DNA from: Eucalyptus grandis
Taxonomy: Eukaryota > Streptophyta > Magnoliopsida > Myrtales > Myrtaceae
DNA length: 64,000 bases
Assembly (NCBI RefSeq): GCF_016545825.1
Contig: NC_052619.1
Coordinates: 53,122,933-53,186,932 of the forward strand
Reading direction: 5' to 3'
The translations under genes and the position numbers were made by a program. The notes under the pieces were generated by a model. It saw only the letters and a list, made by a program, of their open reading frames with translations. It searched no databases and was not told where the DNA came from. Below, one piece after another: positions 24,670 to 36,204 of this stretch. Every line of letters begins with the position of its first letter. The first letter of the stretch is position 1.

Positions 24670-25883
24670 AGCTCCGGCGCGATCGAATCAACGAGCCGAC
24701 GAGTTCCTCGCGCCGGAAGGTCCGTGCTGTTGCCGAGCGAGGTTTTTCGGCTGCTCAGGGTTTTGCAAGGAGGAAGAAGAAATGAGGTAATGTTCGCCTG
24801 CGGCGGCGTCTATGGCCACTTACGGTGTGGAACATTCAGAAAGCTTTTGCAAACGGCACTCTCAAATGGAAATGGACAAATGTTTAGAAATGCTTATTAT
24901 TTAGCCTAAAAATAAATAAATTATGGCAAGTTGAGAGAAATTTAAATTCCATTTGGGAAGCAAAGTCTTTGTGGGATTAATTGACAACATCTTGATTATC
25001 CATTTTACTAACATTATTATAATTCATCTTCACAAAAAAAAAAAAAAACGATATCTAGCTTTCTAAGTTGATATTTTTGGGATTAATTGGCTCATTTTGA
25101 TTTAGTGATTCCGGAGAGAATTTGTACGTGTATTTGGAATATCGTATAAGTTGAATTTTCTACACGATTAAGTGCAAACAATTTCATATTTGGCGACCAT
25201 ATGAATTTTATGGTTTATAAGGTAGATGATATTGGGAAAATATAAAAAACATGTCTCATTTTTTACTCAATGACTTATTACGTACCTCTAAGTTTAAATA
25301 TACCAAATACATATGAGTTTTACCTTTGGAGACCCTTTGCACTTCCGCATCAATTTGCCTCGCATCCTTAGTTTTTCTCAAAAAAAGGGCCACCCCATAT
25401 CCCAAATTCTTATGTCCAAAAATAAGTACTGAAGCCAACTGAAAATTAAACCATTCAAACGTGGAACAAAAAACTAAAATAAGTTTTCAAGAAGGGACGG
25501 TTTGATCTTTTCCATATTGGATTTTACTTAGATGCATGCGAAAGTTAATTGTAAACAAGGTTTTTCATTGAACTACCCACAGTAAGGTTGGGTTGAAAGC
25601 CAAAAAAAAAAACCACCGATAATAAGAAACGAGCTGTCGTTTTCTAGAATCGAGGGAAATACTCCCCTTTTTAACTTGAGCTGCAACTGTCTCCCCTCCA
25701 CCCTCTATACACAACGGAAAAAACTCCTTCCTTTTGTCAGCCATGGAAACGGACCGCCTAAGCAAATCGAAACTCCAACAGACAGGAAAAAACCCAAAAC
25801 TTCATTTCAATCTGATGCATAAAGGGAGAGAGGATCAATCCTCCAATCTAAATTCCTTTCGATTGACATTCTTTTTTACAAAA
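24670..25883. other. intergenic; probable promoter of the 11-exon gene
   Basis: The GC-rich first ~170 bases are likely the promoter and 5' leader of the minus-strand gene ending at 24669. The plus-strand frame 24613-24909 overlaps that first exon and is a shadow. No gene is seen in the AT-rich remainder. Confidence 0.5.
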
Positions 25884-26832
25884 ATGGGTTGTGGGGAGTC
25901 GAAACATGCTGTTGCCACCGGAAACACCATAACCAAAAGCAGGAGTTCAAGCGCCCATCCAGAGAAGAACAAACAAGTGGAACAAAACGTTCCTCAGATG
26001 GAAGCAATTGGGAATGGAGCGGCATTACTTGTGCGAAAAGAAATCAATAATGCGGTGAGCCAGGATACAGGAACTGCAGCTGATGTTAAGGACATAACTG
26101 AACATCCCGGGCCCAAACAAGAGAAGGGAACAGAGGAGAAGAGCCAAAGGCCGAGGATGAAGACAAAGAGGAAGAGAAGCATGTTGAGGAAGAGAAGGAG
26201 ATTGAGCCAGAGCGAGAGTTAGAGCCAGAGATGAAACCGGTAGTAGAAGAGGAAGAGGCAGAGCCTGGGAGATTCGTATCCCGCAACTCGCCGGATCATT
26301 ACTTCCGAGAAGAGATGAGGAAGCGCTGGAAGGGAACGCGTCTGAGGGGCTCTCCTCCGAGTACAACTCACCCTGACATGAACCGGTGAAGGAGGGCGAG
26401 TACGGTAAAGTGGTTGTGGAAGAGAAGAATCCAACTGGACTGGAAAAGGCAAAGGAATGGAAGAAGGAAATTGACTCCGCTCCTGATGAGGTAATTGAAT
26501 GAGTCTTGTGAGATTTAATGGCTGAGTTCTAATAATAGAGACATGTATTCAGGATCAAAAGGTCACGGTTGCAGGTTCGCAGACATATGTCTTAACGTGG
26601 ATTATGTTTATGCTGATCTACACAACCCGTTTTTTTCCCTTGATTTTGATACATTTACTGTGCATTTGGACGTTGACGCGAAGGCCAAGAAGTACAAACA
26701 TCTCAGACTTGACTGATTGAGCTGGTTTTCTGATCGAGATGGTTGACTCTAGAAAAAGTTTACAGAACCATGTTTTCTGTGCAGGAAGTCGTGGCTGATT
26801 TAGCAAGTGGAGAAGTAGCGAAGAGCAACTGA
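25884..26832 (+). pseudogene. small acidic N-myristoylated-type protein gene, frameshifted
   Basis: The ATG at 25884 opens MGCGESKHAVATGN, a classic start for N-myristoylation (Gly2) and palmitoylation (Cys3) at the plasma membrane. This frame ends at 26222. Glu/Lys-rich coding continues in a second frame (26153 to ~26385: EDEDKEEEKHVEEEKEIEPE ... SPDHYFREEM) and then a third (HEPVKEGEYGKVVVEEKNPT ... SAPDE). A GAG/GTAATT donor at 26490 and a TGCAG acceptor lead to exon 2 at 26785-26832 (EVVADLASGEVAKSN, stop), which fits only the third frame. So at least two frameshifts break an otherwise recognisable two-exon gene. Either it is a recent pseudogene or the assembly has indel errors in this purine-rich stretch. 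No molecular function is known to me. Confidence 0.65.
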
Positions 26833-26989
26833 ATCGAAGAAGCAGCATTGTGAGAACAATTTCCATAACTAATCTCAAGCAGCCTTTTATGTGTTAGTTA
26901 CTTAGAATAACAGTCATGTAGTTTGGTTCTAGATGCTGAAAATTATCAGAACAGAGAACAGACTTGAGGTTGGAGCCTGGAAGGCAATT

Positions 26990-27410
26990 TTGTATCATTT
27001 GATATGCGTGCATTGGGGCTGGAGAGATGATCCTAATTTCTATGTAAAAGAAACTCCCAAGGGATGCTGTCACCTTGCGGTGTTACACTCTCAGAAGACA
27101 GTTGAAATCAAAAGGATCCTTGAATCACATAAGGTGATCAAATCATAATCAAAGAGTCATGGAGGCTAGATTTAAAGTACTTAAAACAAGTACACTAGCT
27201 CAAATGCAATTTGAACATCTAGCTATATCTGAAATAATGACTACGACATTGGCACTTCATTTTAAGACATCAAGTGAATAGCGGCAGTGTATCAAAATTT
27301 TATTCTAAACTTGGAATACCTAAAACTAATGTTCTCACAATATCTGAATGCAAGTCCTTGGCGGAGAAAATTTCGTGACTGGTAGTTTGGAAAGTGGAGG
27401 GCCACATCTC
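26990..27410. repeat. diverged local duplication, copy 1
   Basis: Shares order and sequence with 28195-29100, for example 'agagtcatggaggctagattta' at ~27152-27173, 'aataatgactacgacattggcact' and 'cttggcggagaaaatttc'. No gene is recognised. Confidence 0.6.
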
Positions 27411-28194
27411 CAGAACCACATCAGAAAGATCCAATTTTCATGCTTAGATATAAGTAGAGAAATTTTTTCCTAATTGTAGTCTGTGAGCTCGGAGCCTAGT
27501 ATGATCACATTTTCAATGATCACTCAACGTGGACATCTTTATTTCTGAGATGCCTAACAATGTGGGAATGTGCCTGTCCTAATTTTGATGGATTAGTTAT
27601 AACAGAAGCTGAGGTTCGGTATCAATTCTTCCCCAGATAGAGGGGATTCTCAATCATCCTGACTAGATTATTGAAAAAAGATATATCTATATCAAAATCA
27701 TCCCCGAAATTGTTGATGACCCTTACACTATGCATTAGAAGATGAAAAACACGAAACCCCACTGCTCTTTGGCTGTATATCGGAAAAAAATAGAGTTACT
27801 GAGAATTGTTGAGTTTGTCACTATCAAATTACGTTGTGATTTTGGTTACTACAGTTAATCAAGTCTACTAATGAAGCATGTAAGTAATTTGTAATCTACT
27901 AGCGAAAATACTCATCCACTTATAAAAGCAAACGATTGTTCCTAATTTACAAGAGCATTTCAATAAGGTAAATCAATTTATTATTTTATTGATAACAAAC
28001 AGTTGACTGGACTAAATAGGTACCAGTTAATTATAAACTGGTGATACTTCCAATTTATTATTGATTATTCAAATTTCTCATAAACAGAACAAAATTTCAT
28101 CTCTAGCAAATGGAATTTTAGAAGTGTGAAAGATTTCAAACTCTCCAATCTAATGAATAGCTCGGGCTAATTTTTTGATCCAATCTATAGGATT

Positions 28195-29100
28195 TAAAAT
28201 GTGTGCTTGAGGGTTGAAGGGATGATCGTTATTTCTATATATCATTCTCCAAATTGCTGCCGCCTTGTTCTCAATTCTATCAAAAGATGGAGTTAATAAC
28301 AAAGGATCCTCAAATCACTTAAGGTGATCAATTCAAAATGACAGAGTCATGGAGGCTAGATTTATAATGCGTTTGGTAACATTTCTATTCCGAAAAACAA
28401 TTTCTTTTCAGAAATAGTCTTTTTCTCTTTCTATTCTTTGAAATAATTTCTGAGTAAAAAATGCGTTTGGTAACTATAGAAAAGTTTTATTCTCACAATA
28501 GAAAAAGAATAGGAATACATTTGGTATGACTCAAATTTTATTATAACGTAGAATTTCTCTTAATTTTTTAAATAATTTTTTTAAATTTTTTTTGCCCTCT
28601 CTTCTTTTTCTTGCTCCTCCTCTAGCTGGCAGGTGGCGGCCAATGACCTGGCAACCGGTGGCAGCATACAACAGGTGACAAGGAAGAAAAAAAAAAAAAA
28701 GAAAGAAAATGACTTATTTCTAGAAATCATTTTGGAAACAACAAGTTACGTTTTTTCTTGTTACTCCTTGTTTCTGTACTAAATTTATCCCTTGGCTACT
28801 TTTCTATCTCGTGGAATAGAAAATAAATTGACGTTAGCAAATGAATTTCTGTTCTTTTTTAATTCCAAAGAATAAAAGAGCAGAAATTTAGAGAAATATG
28901 AACATTATCAAACAGAGTCTTAAAGTACTTGAAAAACACAGCTGTTCAAACGCAATTTTGATGTCGAGTAACCTCAAAATAATGACTAGAATATTGGCAC
29001 TTTTATTAACACATCCAATGAATAATAGTGAACTTGGAATTCCTATAGAATAATGATCTCATAATGTCTACAAGTCTTTGGTAGAGAAAATTTCAAGATT
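28195..29100. repeat. diverged local duplication, copy 2, interrupted by a MITE
   Basis: Matches 26990-27410, including 'agagtcatggaggctagattta' and 'ggtagagaaaatttca'. It is split at 28364 by the element 28365-28919. Confidence 0.6.
28365..28919. mobile_element. Tourist-like (PIF/Harbinger) MITE
   Basis: The ends TAATGCGTTTGGTAAC and, on the minus strand, GACTCTGTTTGATAATG are imperfect inverted repeats with the GTTTG core usual for Tourist elements. A 3-bp TTA duplication flanks it (28362-28364 and 28920-28922). The uninterrupted copy at ~27165-27180 reads 'gatttaaagtac', which is exactly the empty site. No transposase is present. Confidence 0.75.
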
Positions 29101-30294
29101 GTTCCATTTTTGTTTCAAAGAATATATAATGTAAACATTTTTGAAGGAGTCATTTTTCAAGATAATGGCAATGTTTTCTTTTATATGGCGAATATTCATA
29201 CTTACAATGCACATATCAAAACTCCTTTTTGGCCAGCAAAATTTAGAAATTTGCATGATTTCAAACTACAACCATCCTATTAAATGAATTGCGCCAGATA
29301 ATTTTTTGATCCAATCTAGAGAAAGTGGATGCCCATGTCTTTGGAAGTGACATTAGGAAGTAATTATTTATATTATCGAGATCTGAAAAGATTCGGACTT
29401 TTTATTCTTTTTTTTAAGGAGGAAAAAAACTCTGCATTGTGGTATGTCAAATGTGAATGCAATCACATATTCTGTTGAGATGTAAAACTCCTAGGGAATT
29501 ATTTAAGTTCTTGAGATTTGAGTCAAAAAAAATTTTAACCAGAAAAATCTGCATTGTGCTATGTAAAGTGGGAAAACATGCACGTTCTCCCCTTGAGATA
29601 CAAAATTCCTTGAGAATAATTTATATTCTCGAGATTTGAGAAGAGTTTTTATTTTTATTTTTTGTTGATTGAAAAACTGTCGGAGATTCGAGAAGAGTTA
29701 GATTTGCTTTTTTAAAAGAAAACTCTGCATCGTACTATTCACGTTCTCCCTTGGGAAGAATCAATACGGTCCTGGATATGGGAAGGATACTTTGCATTAG
29801 TTGTTGAAAAACTCGAAAGAATCCCTCCTAATGAACCTGTTTTACGCATTACGTGTTAAAAAGCAACTAAACCAAGTAACATGGAAATCAATCAAAATTT
29901 ATGCCATTAATTACATGCTCAACCGATTTACCGTTAAAAAAAAAAAAAAAGCTTCTGGCCACGAGGGCATTTTAGCAATTTGGCAGGAGCAAAATACAAA
30001 TCCTGATGATGATGATCCACGGATTCCAAAAATAACGCGGCTTTGGCCATTTATGGTGTGCGAGTGGTCTGCGAGTGCGTGTGCGGATCAGGCACGGGAA
30101 GAACTCATGCGACCTGACGGGAGGCGGTTTTCCCTAAAATAGCCCCGACTCGACACCCAAATCCCAAAAAGTGACACTACAATTATGTACAAGCAAGGAC
30201 GCTCTGCGGGCAAGTGCGTGGAGCATTCATCACGACACAATGTGGTCAGAAACTCCACGAAAACAAGGATTATTAAAATTCAAAAGAATAATAA
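29101..30294. other. AT-rich intergenic, no gene seen
   Basis: Only short low-complexity frames are present. Three related ~60-bp stretches ('actctgcattgtg...cacgttctcc...gagattgaga') occur at about 29430, 29540 and 29720, suggesting a small degenerate local repeat. Confidence 0.45.
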
Positions 30295-30515
30295 TGTCAC
30301 GAAACTAGATTGAAGAATAAAGGGAAGAATTTGAGAGGAAAATTGTGCCTCTATTTTCATTGATTGTAGTCTGTTGTACAATACTGTCTATAAGCACAAG
30401 AAGGAATAATAATAAAAGAAAGTGTACATTCCTATAATCTCTCTATTCCTAAAATATAAACAATTTTATCTATTTATGATATATGTAAATCTCAAAAGAA
30501 TCATATCTTCCAACA
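30295..30515 (-). repeat. copia 3' LTR
   Basis: 221 bp, starting TGTTGGAAGATATG and ending GTGACA on the minus strand. It pairs with 35682-35901. Confidence 0.95.
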
Positions 30516-30524
30516 CTCTCCCTC
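30516..30524 (-). other. polypurine tract of the copia element
   Basis: GAGGGAGAG on the minus strand directly abuts the 3' LTR. This is the plus-strand DNA primer site. Confidence 0.8.
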
Positions 30525-32270
30525 AAGCTGGTGGCCTGTATATGTCCAAGACGCCTAGCTTGCTTAGGAGATATGTATGTTGCCTTTGACAAATAGGCTT
30601 AGTGAAAATGTCCGCGAGTTGCTCCGTGGTTCTGATTCCTCTTGTCTTGATGACTCATTCTTGAATCTTCTCTCGAGTGAAGTGACAATCAACTTCTATG
30701 TGCTCTTTCCTCTCATGAACTATAGGATTTGCTACAAGCTTGAGAGCTGAATCATTGTCACGAATAATGTGGTTGGTCCTTTAACCTTTGCCCCGAGATC
30801 TAGAAGTAAACCTCTTAGCCAAACTATTTCACAAACAGTTTTGGCCATGGATCGATATTCGGCTTCTGCTAATGATAAGGACACAGTGGATTGTTTTTTT
30901 GTTTTCCATGAAAGTAGTGATTCCTCGAATTTGATGCAAAAACCAGTAATAGATCTCCTGCTCATTGGACATGTAGCATAATCTGCATCGCAATAAGCCG
31001 TCATCTCCATGTTGCATCTCCGGGAAAGAAGTATCCCCAATCCTGGACATGTCTTCAAATATCTCACAATTTTCATGGCCACATTTAAATGTAATTGTTT
31101 AGGACTATGCATGAATTGATTGAGAGTCTGAACTGCATAACAAATATCTGGCCTAGTCATAGTGAGATATATGAGCTTCCCTACTAGTCTCTGATATCCA
31201 GACGAATCCTTTAACAATGGGTCATCAGAAGTAGATATGCTAGAATCATAATCAGCCGAAGTTAGCTTGGCATTCTGCTCGATAGGAACAATAGATGGTT
31301 TGCAACCTGACAAACCTGTCTCTGAAATAATCTCCATTACAAACTTTCACTGACTGAGTGAAATTCCCTGATCTGAACGAGCTATCTCAATTCCAAGAAA
31401 ATATTTAGGTGACCCTAAATCTTTAATATGAAATGTGGAATGCAGATATTCTTTCAGCTTCTTCACAGTGGAATCATCATTTCCCTTAATTAATATGTCG
31501 TCAACATAAGTCATTAGATAAATAGACGACATACCTTTCTTCCAAGTGAATAGTGCATAATCATACTTGGATTGTCTGAAGCCAGCAACCATAAGAGCAC
31601 TCGTAAACTTGGCATACCATTGTCGAGACGCTTGCTTTAATCCATAAAGAGATTTACGGAGATGACATACCTTAGACTTCCCCTGTCTCCGTAATTTGGG
31701 CAGAAGATCCATGTATATTTCTTCGTCTAGATCACCATGCAAAAAAGCATTATGAACATCCATCTGGTGCAACGACCAGTCATGAAAGGCAGCAACCGAT
31801 AGAAAAGAGCGAACTGTAACGTCTTTGGCTACTAGAGAAAAAGTCTCATGATAGTCAAAGCCTTCTCTTTGTGTAAATCCTTTGGCAACTAACCGGGCCT
31901 TGTACCTTTCTATGGAGCCATCTGCTCTATATTTTATTTTATACACCCACTTGCATCCAATTGGTTTGTGATAAGTGGGTAAAGGTACAACGTCCCAAGT
32001 GTGATTATCCATAAGGGCTTTTAGTTCTGCCTCCATAGCCCGTTGCCAACGTGGGTCATGCATTGCTTCATTATAACTAGAAGGCTTGTGCTCCTCATAA
32101 ATACTATTCATGCAGCATAAATGCTCCGATGATAGCCTATCGAATGAAACGTAGGAAGAGATAGGATAATGAGTACCTGATGACCTAGAAGAAGCACATA
32201 CGTAATCCTTTGTCCAAATTGGTGGACGGCTAGCTCGACCAGATCGCCTAGGTTCTTCATGTTGAGTCAA
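30525..32270 (-). pseudogene. copia reverse transcriptase and RNase H, broken
   Basis: Frame 32270-31347 shows the copia [16 protein letters not shown] start (here [19 protein letters not shown]), [34 protein letters not shown] and the catalytic YVDDIL. A TGA at 31347-31349 stops it, where arginine is usual. Frame 31337-30732 holds RNase H: TRPDICYAV, YCDADYA, and the AEAEYRSMA motif with the catalytic acids. After VWLRGLLLDLG the frame shifts at about 30755, and C-terminal sequence continues in another frame to ~30540 (with one more stop). Confidence 0.93.
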
Positions 32271-32294
32271 AGAGGACTTGTCAGTGTGACTTGG

Positions 32295-34190
32295 TTATGA
32301 AGGAGCTGCTATTGGAGAATCCCTTTCTGTTGATGGTTCTTCAAGTGAAGTTGCCTGAATAGCCTCATTGGAAATTGTAGTTGGTGTATCAAATAATTCC
32401 TGAAGTCTTGGAGGAGGAACAACAACATAAGATCCTCCTGGAGAAAGATCATCTTCTGATAGAAAAGGCTTATTAGTTGTCATCTCATCTTTAGAAGAAT
32501 GATTCATGTCTTGGAAGGGGAAAATATCTTCATGAAATACCACATCCCTACTTATAAAGAATTCTCCTGAGGATGGCTCATACACCCTGTATCCTCGTTT
32601 TAGATTTGGATACCCCATGAATATGCACTGGCGAGCACGAGGTCCCATTTTACTTCAGTGCCCTACTGTAGTCACGTAGCATAGACACCCAAGAACTCTG
32701 AGATGACTCAGATCCGGCTTTCTTCCATATAGTATCTCAAAAGGAGTTTTTCCTTTAAGAATACGGGACGGCATACGATTGATTAGATATGCTACTGTGA
32801 CCACGCAATCTCCCTAAAAATTTTCAGGGATAGATGCCTGAAACTTAAGAGCACGTGCTACTTCAAGAAGGTGGCGGTGTTTCCACTCAACGACTCCATT
32901 CTGCTATGGTGTGTATGTGCAAGAGCTCTCATGTAAAATTCCATTTAACGTGAATAAAGAACCACATTCACTATTAAAAAATTCTCTACCATTATCAGTG
33001 CGAATGTGTTTAATGGATTTCCCAAATTGATTTTTATATATGGCAAGAAAAGTCCTAATGTGAGAAAGAACTTGATTTTTGAACTGCATTAGGAATATCC
33101 ATGTAGCTTGCGAAAAATCATCAACAATGGTGAGAAAGAATCGAGACCCATCATGATTCAGGGTATGATAAGGTCCCCAAACATCGATATGAACTAATGA
33201 AAAAATTTCTTCGACTTGAGAAGTACTGTTATGAAAAGGAGGACGTGTCTGCTTTGCTAATGGACAAATGGGACATTGTGGACAAGGAAATAAAGCAGAG
33301 TGACCCAATCTTTGATGATTAAGAAATGTCTTATTATTGATAGCAGAGTTACGCAAAGATTTATTGGAAAGAAATTTGAGATTCTGCGAAAAATCCATCC
33401 AAAAATATAGCCCTTGGAATACTCTACCCAAGCCCATTAATTTCCCAGTCGAAAGGGCCTGAAACAAACATTTATCATAATTGAATAAGATTCTACAAGA
33501 ATTTTCTTCACAGGCTCGGGATACTGACACGAGATTGAAATGGAAATCAGGAATATAGAACACATTTTTAAGCACAATGAGTGGACTAAGAGTTACCGTG
33601 CCTATCATTTCAACTTGTGTGGTGTTTCCATTTGGGAGCTGCACCGATATGGAAGATGATAATTTTTTAATATTGGAAAGTAAATTCTTATCACAAACAA
33701 TGTGATCACTAGCACCTGAGTCAATAATCCATGTACTTCTTGAAATTGAATTCATCAAACAATAAGAAGTACCTGTGAAACCCCCAGTCTTGTCAAAAGT
33801 GTCCAGTTTCCTTAGTGCTTCCATCAGCTCTTGATATTGATCATGAGAAATTGTCTTGTCTGATGGTTGCCCTAACACCTGAAAAACTATAGGAAATTTT
33901 CCTTTTTCTTTTTCTCCAGGTTTCCCATGCAGCTTCCAGCAATTTTCTATTGTATGATGTGGATGTCTACAATATTCGCAGTACAATTTACCTTTTCCTT
34001 TAGAATTAAAATTCCTCCTAGTCGAGATGGGCTTAGTCGTGGGCTGTAGGACTTGGGCCAGGGTTGGCCCAAAATTATTCTCCCCTCCATTTGCTGAAAT
34101 TCCGGACAAAACATATAACCCATGCAAATTATTTCCGCGCGGCCCATTCGGCCCATGAAGGGTGAGACGTCGTGAGCCGTTGGATCCACT
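32295..34190 (-). pseudogene. copia zinc knuckle, protease and integrase, broken
   Basis: Read on the minus strand: a CCHC knuckle (CEYCRHPHHTIENC), the aspartic protease site (WIIDSGASDHIV), GAG-pre-integrase (HQRLGHS...CPICPLAKQTRPPF), and the integrase core (HIDVWGPY...IRTDNGREF). Stops at 32904-32906 (glutamine position of the conserved integrase motif), about 32817 (tryptophan position) and about 32654 break it. A last piece, 32648-32295, resumes in the family pattern (GPRARQCIFMGYP) and ends at a TAA. Confidence 0.93.
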
Positions 34191-34362
34191 CGCTGCTAGC
34201 GACGGATGAAGACCATTGGATTGCCCTATAAAGCCCGAATTGTTAGGGTTGCCGTCGAGGAACCCTAGTTCTCCTTCTTGCTGTCCTTTGTTTCCTCCAT
34301 TCTTCGGTGGAAGTCGAATCTGCCGTCTTGCAGCTAGAGCGACTTCGTCTCCCCCGGAAACC

Positions 34363-35546
34363 CTAAGATCCGCGGATCTTTGCTGATTCTCCTATTGGAT
34401 GGCAAGTTGGTAGATTCGATTGAGGCTCGGCATGGGTTCCATCGTTAGGATTTGAGAATGGAATGAGAGGTAAGCCTCGTTGAGGATGAGTAGGAATCTC
34501 GTTGTTTTTTCCCTTTCTCGCATGACTTTGTACTGCTGTAGAATTGGCTCCGGCCATTCAAATTTTTCCTCGGCTGCTTCAAGCTCGTTCCACAGAGCCG
34601 AGAGCTTGTTGTAGACGGTTGCTATGCTCATATTCCCCTGTTTTAATTCTGAGATCTACTGTGTTAATGTAAAAATTTTCACCTAATCAAGCTTTCCAAA
34701 CATTTCTTTAATATTATCCCACATTTGCTTTGAATCCTCCGTCGGGGGGAGACCGGCCGCGACTTCGGATGAAATGCAATTTCCTATCCAAGTCCTGATG
34801 AGTTGGTTGCATTTTCTCCAAAGTTGTGCCATCCTCTCGTCAGCAGGAATCAGAATTGTTCCGTCTAGAAAGCCTTATTTATCTTTTGTTACCAGTGCGC
34901 ACTAGAACTCGCACGCCCAATTTGAGTAGTTATCGGCACCAGTTAGCTCTCTGTTGGTGAGTTTTAATTCTGGTCCGTTTGCGTTTGTCGTGTGAAGTGG
35001 GTCGTCGGGCTCCGGTGGACTGCCGGTAGGAAAGATATGATATGGAAAAAAACCGGGATTGGGGTAAGGACTTCCTCCCATGCCTGAATTGTTCGGTCCT
35101 ATACCCTGATTTGTTTGCCCCACATGACCCAAATTGAGATAGGTCGAGTGGGGATTTGTTCCCATCTTGACTCTTGGTGATCCGCCCGTCTGGTATGGGC
35201 TGATGGCAGGGTTTGCCGCATCGACGGTTGGCGGACCTCCATCAGTCCCAACATTGCTTTGGTAGCTTCCTGGCTGTGATGAATGGAACCATGGATATGG
35301 TATCCACTGGTATGGATGGCCCATGAAGGGCTGCCTCATATTGAATTGAGCCGGGAATTGTTGCCATTGCACGTTTTGGGTTTGTGCCTGGCTGAATTGT
35401 TGTTGAGTTTGTGCCTGGCTGAATTGCTGTTGAGTAGCAGAAGTAATGGTAGACGAATCCTGGATACCTTGTTCTTCTGGCGTGGCCTCTCCAGCACGTT
35501 GGTCATTTGAGGTTGAGGTAGAGGTAGGGTCTTGTGATTTAGGCAT
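34363..35546 (-). pseudogene. copia gag, broken
   Basis: The ATG at 35546 opens MPKSQDPTSTSTSN, a Gln/Pro-rich N-region with a direct repeat (QQFSQAQT twice). It then reads LTNRELTGADNYSNWACEF before a TAG at 34902-34904. The gag continues in frame with three more TAG codons (about 34690, 34662, 34392) through MSIATVYNKLSALWNELEAAE. Confidence 0.88.
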
Positions 35547-35668
35547 GGTAAAGATTTCTTCCCTCTATAGTAACGATTCCTGTGGCAACTCTGTTTTGCA
35601 AATGGAGTTCCACGAGCGACAATTGAGAAAAAGAAGAGCGGAAGCGACTATAGGATCAGAATTTCATA

Positions 35669-35681
35669 GGCTCTGATACCA
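35669..35681 (-). other. primer-binding site (initiator tRNA-Met)
   Basis: TGGTATCAGAGCC on the minus strand directly follows the 5' LTR. It is complementary to the 3' end of initiator methionine tRNA, the usual primer for plant copia elements. Confidence 0.92.
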
Positions 35682-35901
35682 TGTCACGAAACTAGATTGA
35701 AGAATAAAGGGAAAATTTGAGAGGAAAATTGTGCTTCTATTTTCATTGATTGTAGTTTGTTGTACAATACTGTATATAAGCACAAGAAGGAATAATAATA
35801 AAAGAAAGTGTACATTCATATAATCTCTCTATTCCTAAGATATAAACAATTTTATCTATTTATGATATATGTAAATCTCAAGAGAATCATATCTTCCAAC
35901 A
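35682..35901 (-). repeat. copia 5' LTR
   Basis: 220 bp, the partner of 30295-30515. It lacks one base near 'gggaaaatttg' and differs at about six others. Confidence 0.95.
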
Positions 35902-36204
35902 AATAACCGAAAGCATTCTGATTGCTCCCATCTTTTTAATATTTTATTTTAGCCATCGAAAGCACTCGATTGCTCCCATCTTTTTAGAATTCCACTAGTT
36001 TATCTACCCCGCTGTTGTATCTTTCCTTTTTCAATTGCGTTACGACGGTAGATAAAAGGGAAGAATTGAGTTGGGAAGGGCCACTTTGGTCTTAAAAAAA
36101 ACCTGCACTCGTCAACTTTGACAGGCTTGAATGAATCAATTCTTACTGACCACTCCTAGCCAACTGGCCCTCGATCTTTGCATATATAGCCAATCTTATC
36201 TTCT

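Larger units (their letters stand above)
30295..35901 (-). mobile_element. complete Ty1/copia LTR retrotransposon, coding-dead
   Basis: Two near-identical LTRs (30295-30515 and 35682-35901) enclose gag and pol on the minus strand, in the copia order protease, integrase, reverse transcriptase, RNase H. A 5-bp duplication AATAA flanks it (30290-30294 and 35902-35906). PBS and polypurine tract are in place. The LTRs differ at about six bases plus one small indel by eye, so the insertion is fairly recent. The polyprotein is cut by at least nine stop codons and one frameshift, so it cannot move by itself. It sits about 500 bp upstream of the TIR-NBS-LRR pseudogene. Confidence 0.96.

Noticed and set aside
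24613..24909. 98-codon plus-strand frame, possible divergent gene
   Set aside because: It overlaps the first exon and promoter of the intact 11-exon minus-strand gene and shows no domain.
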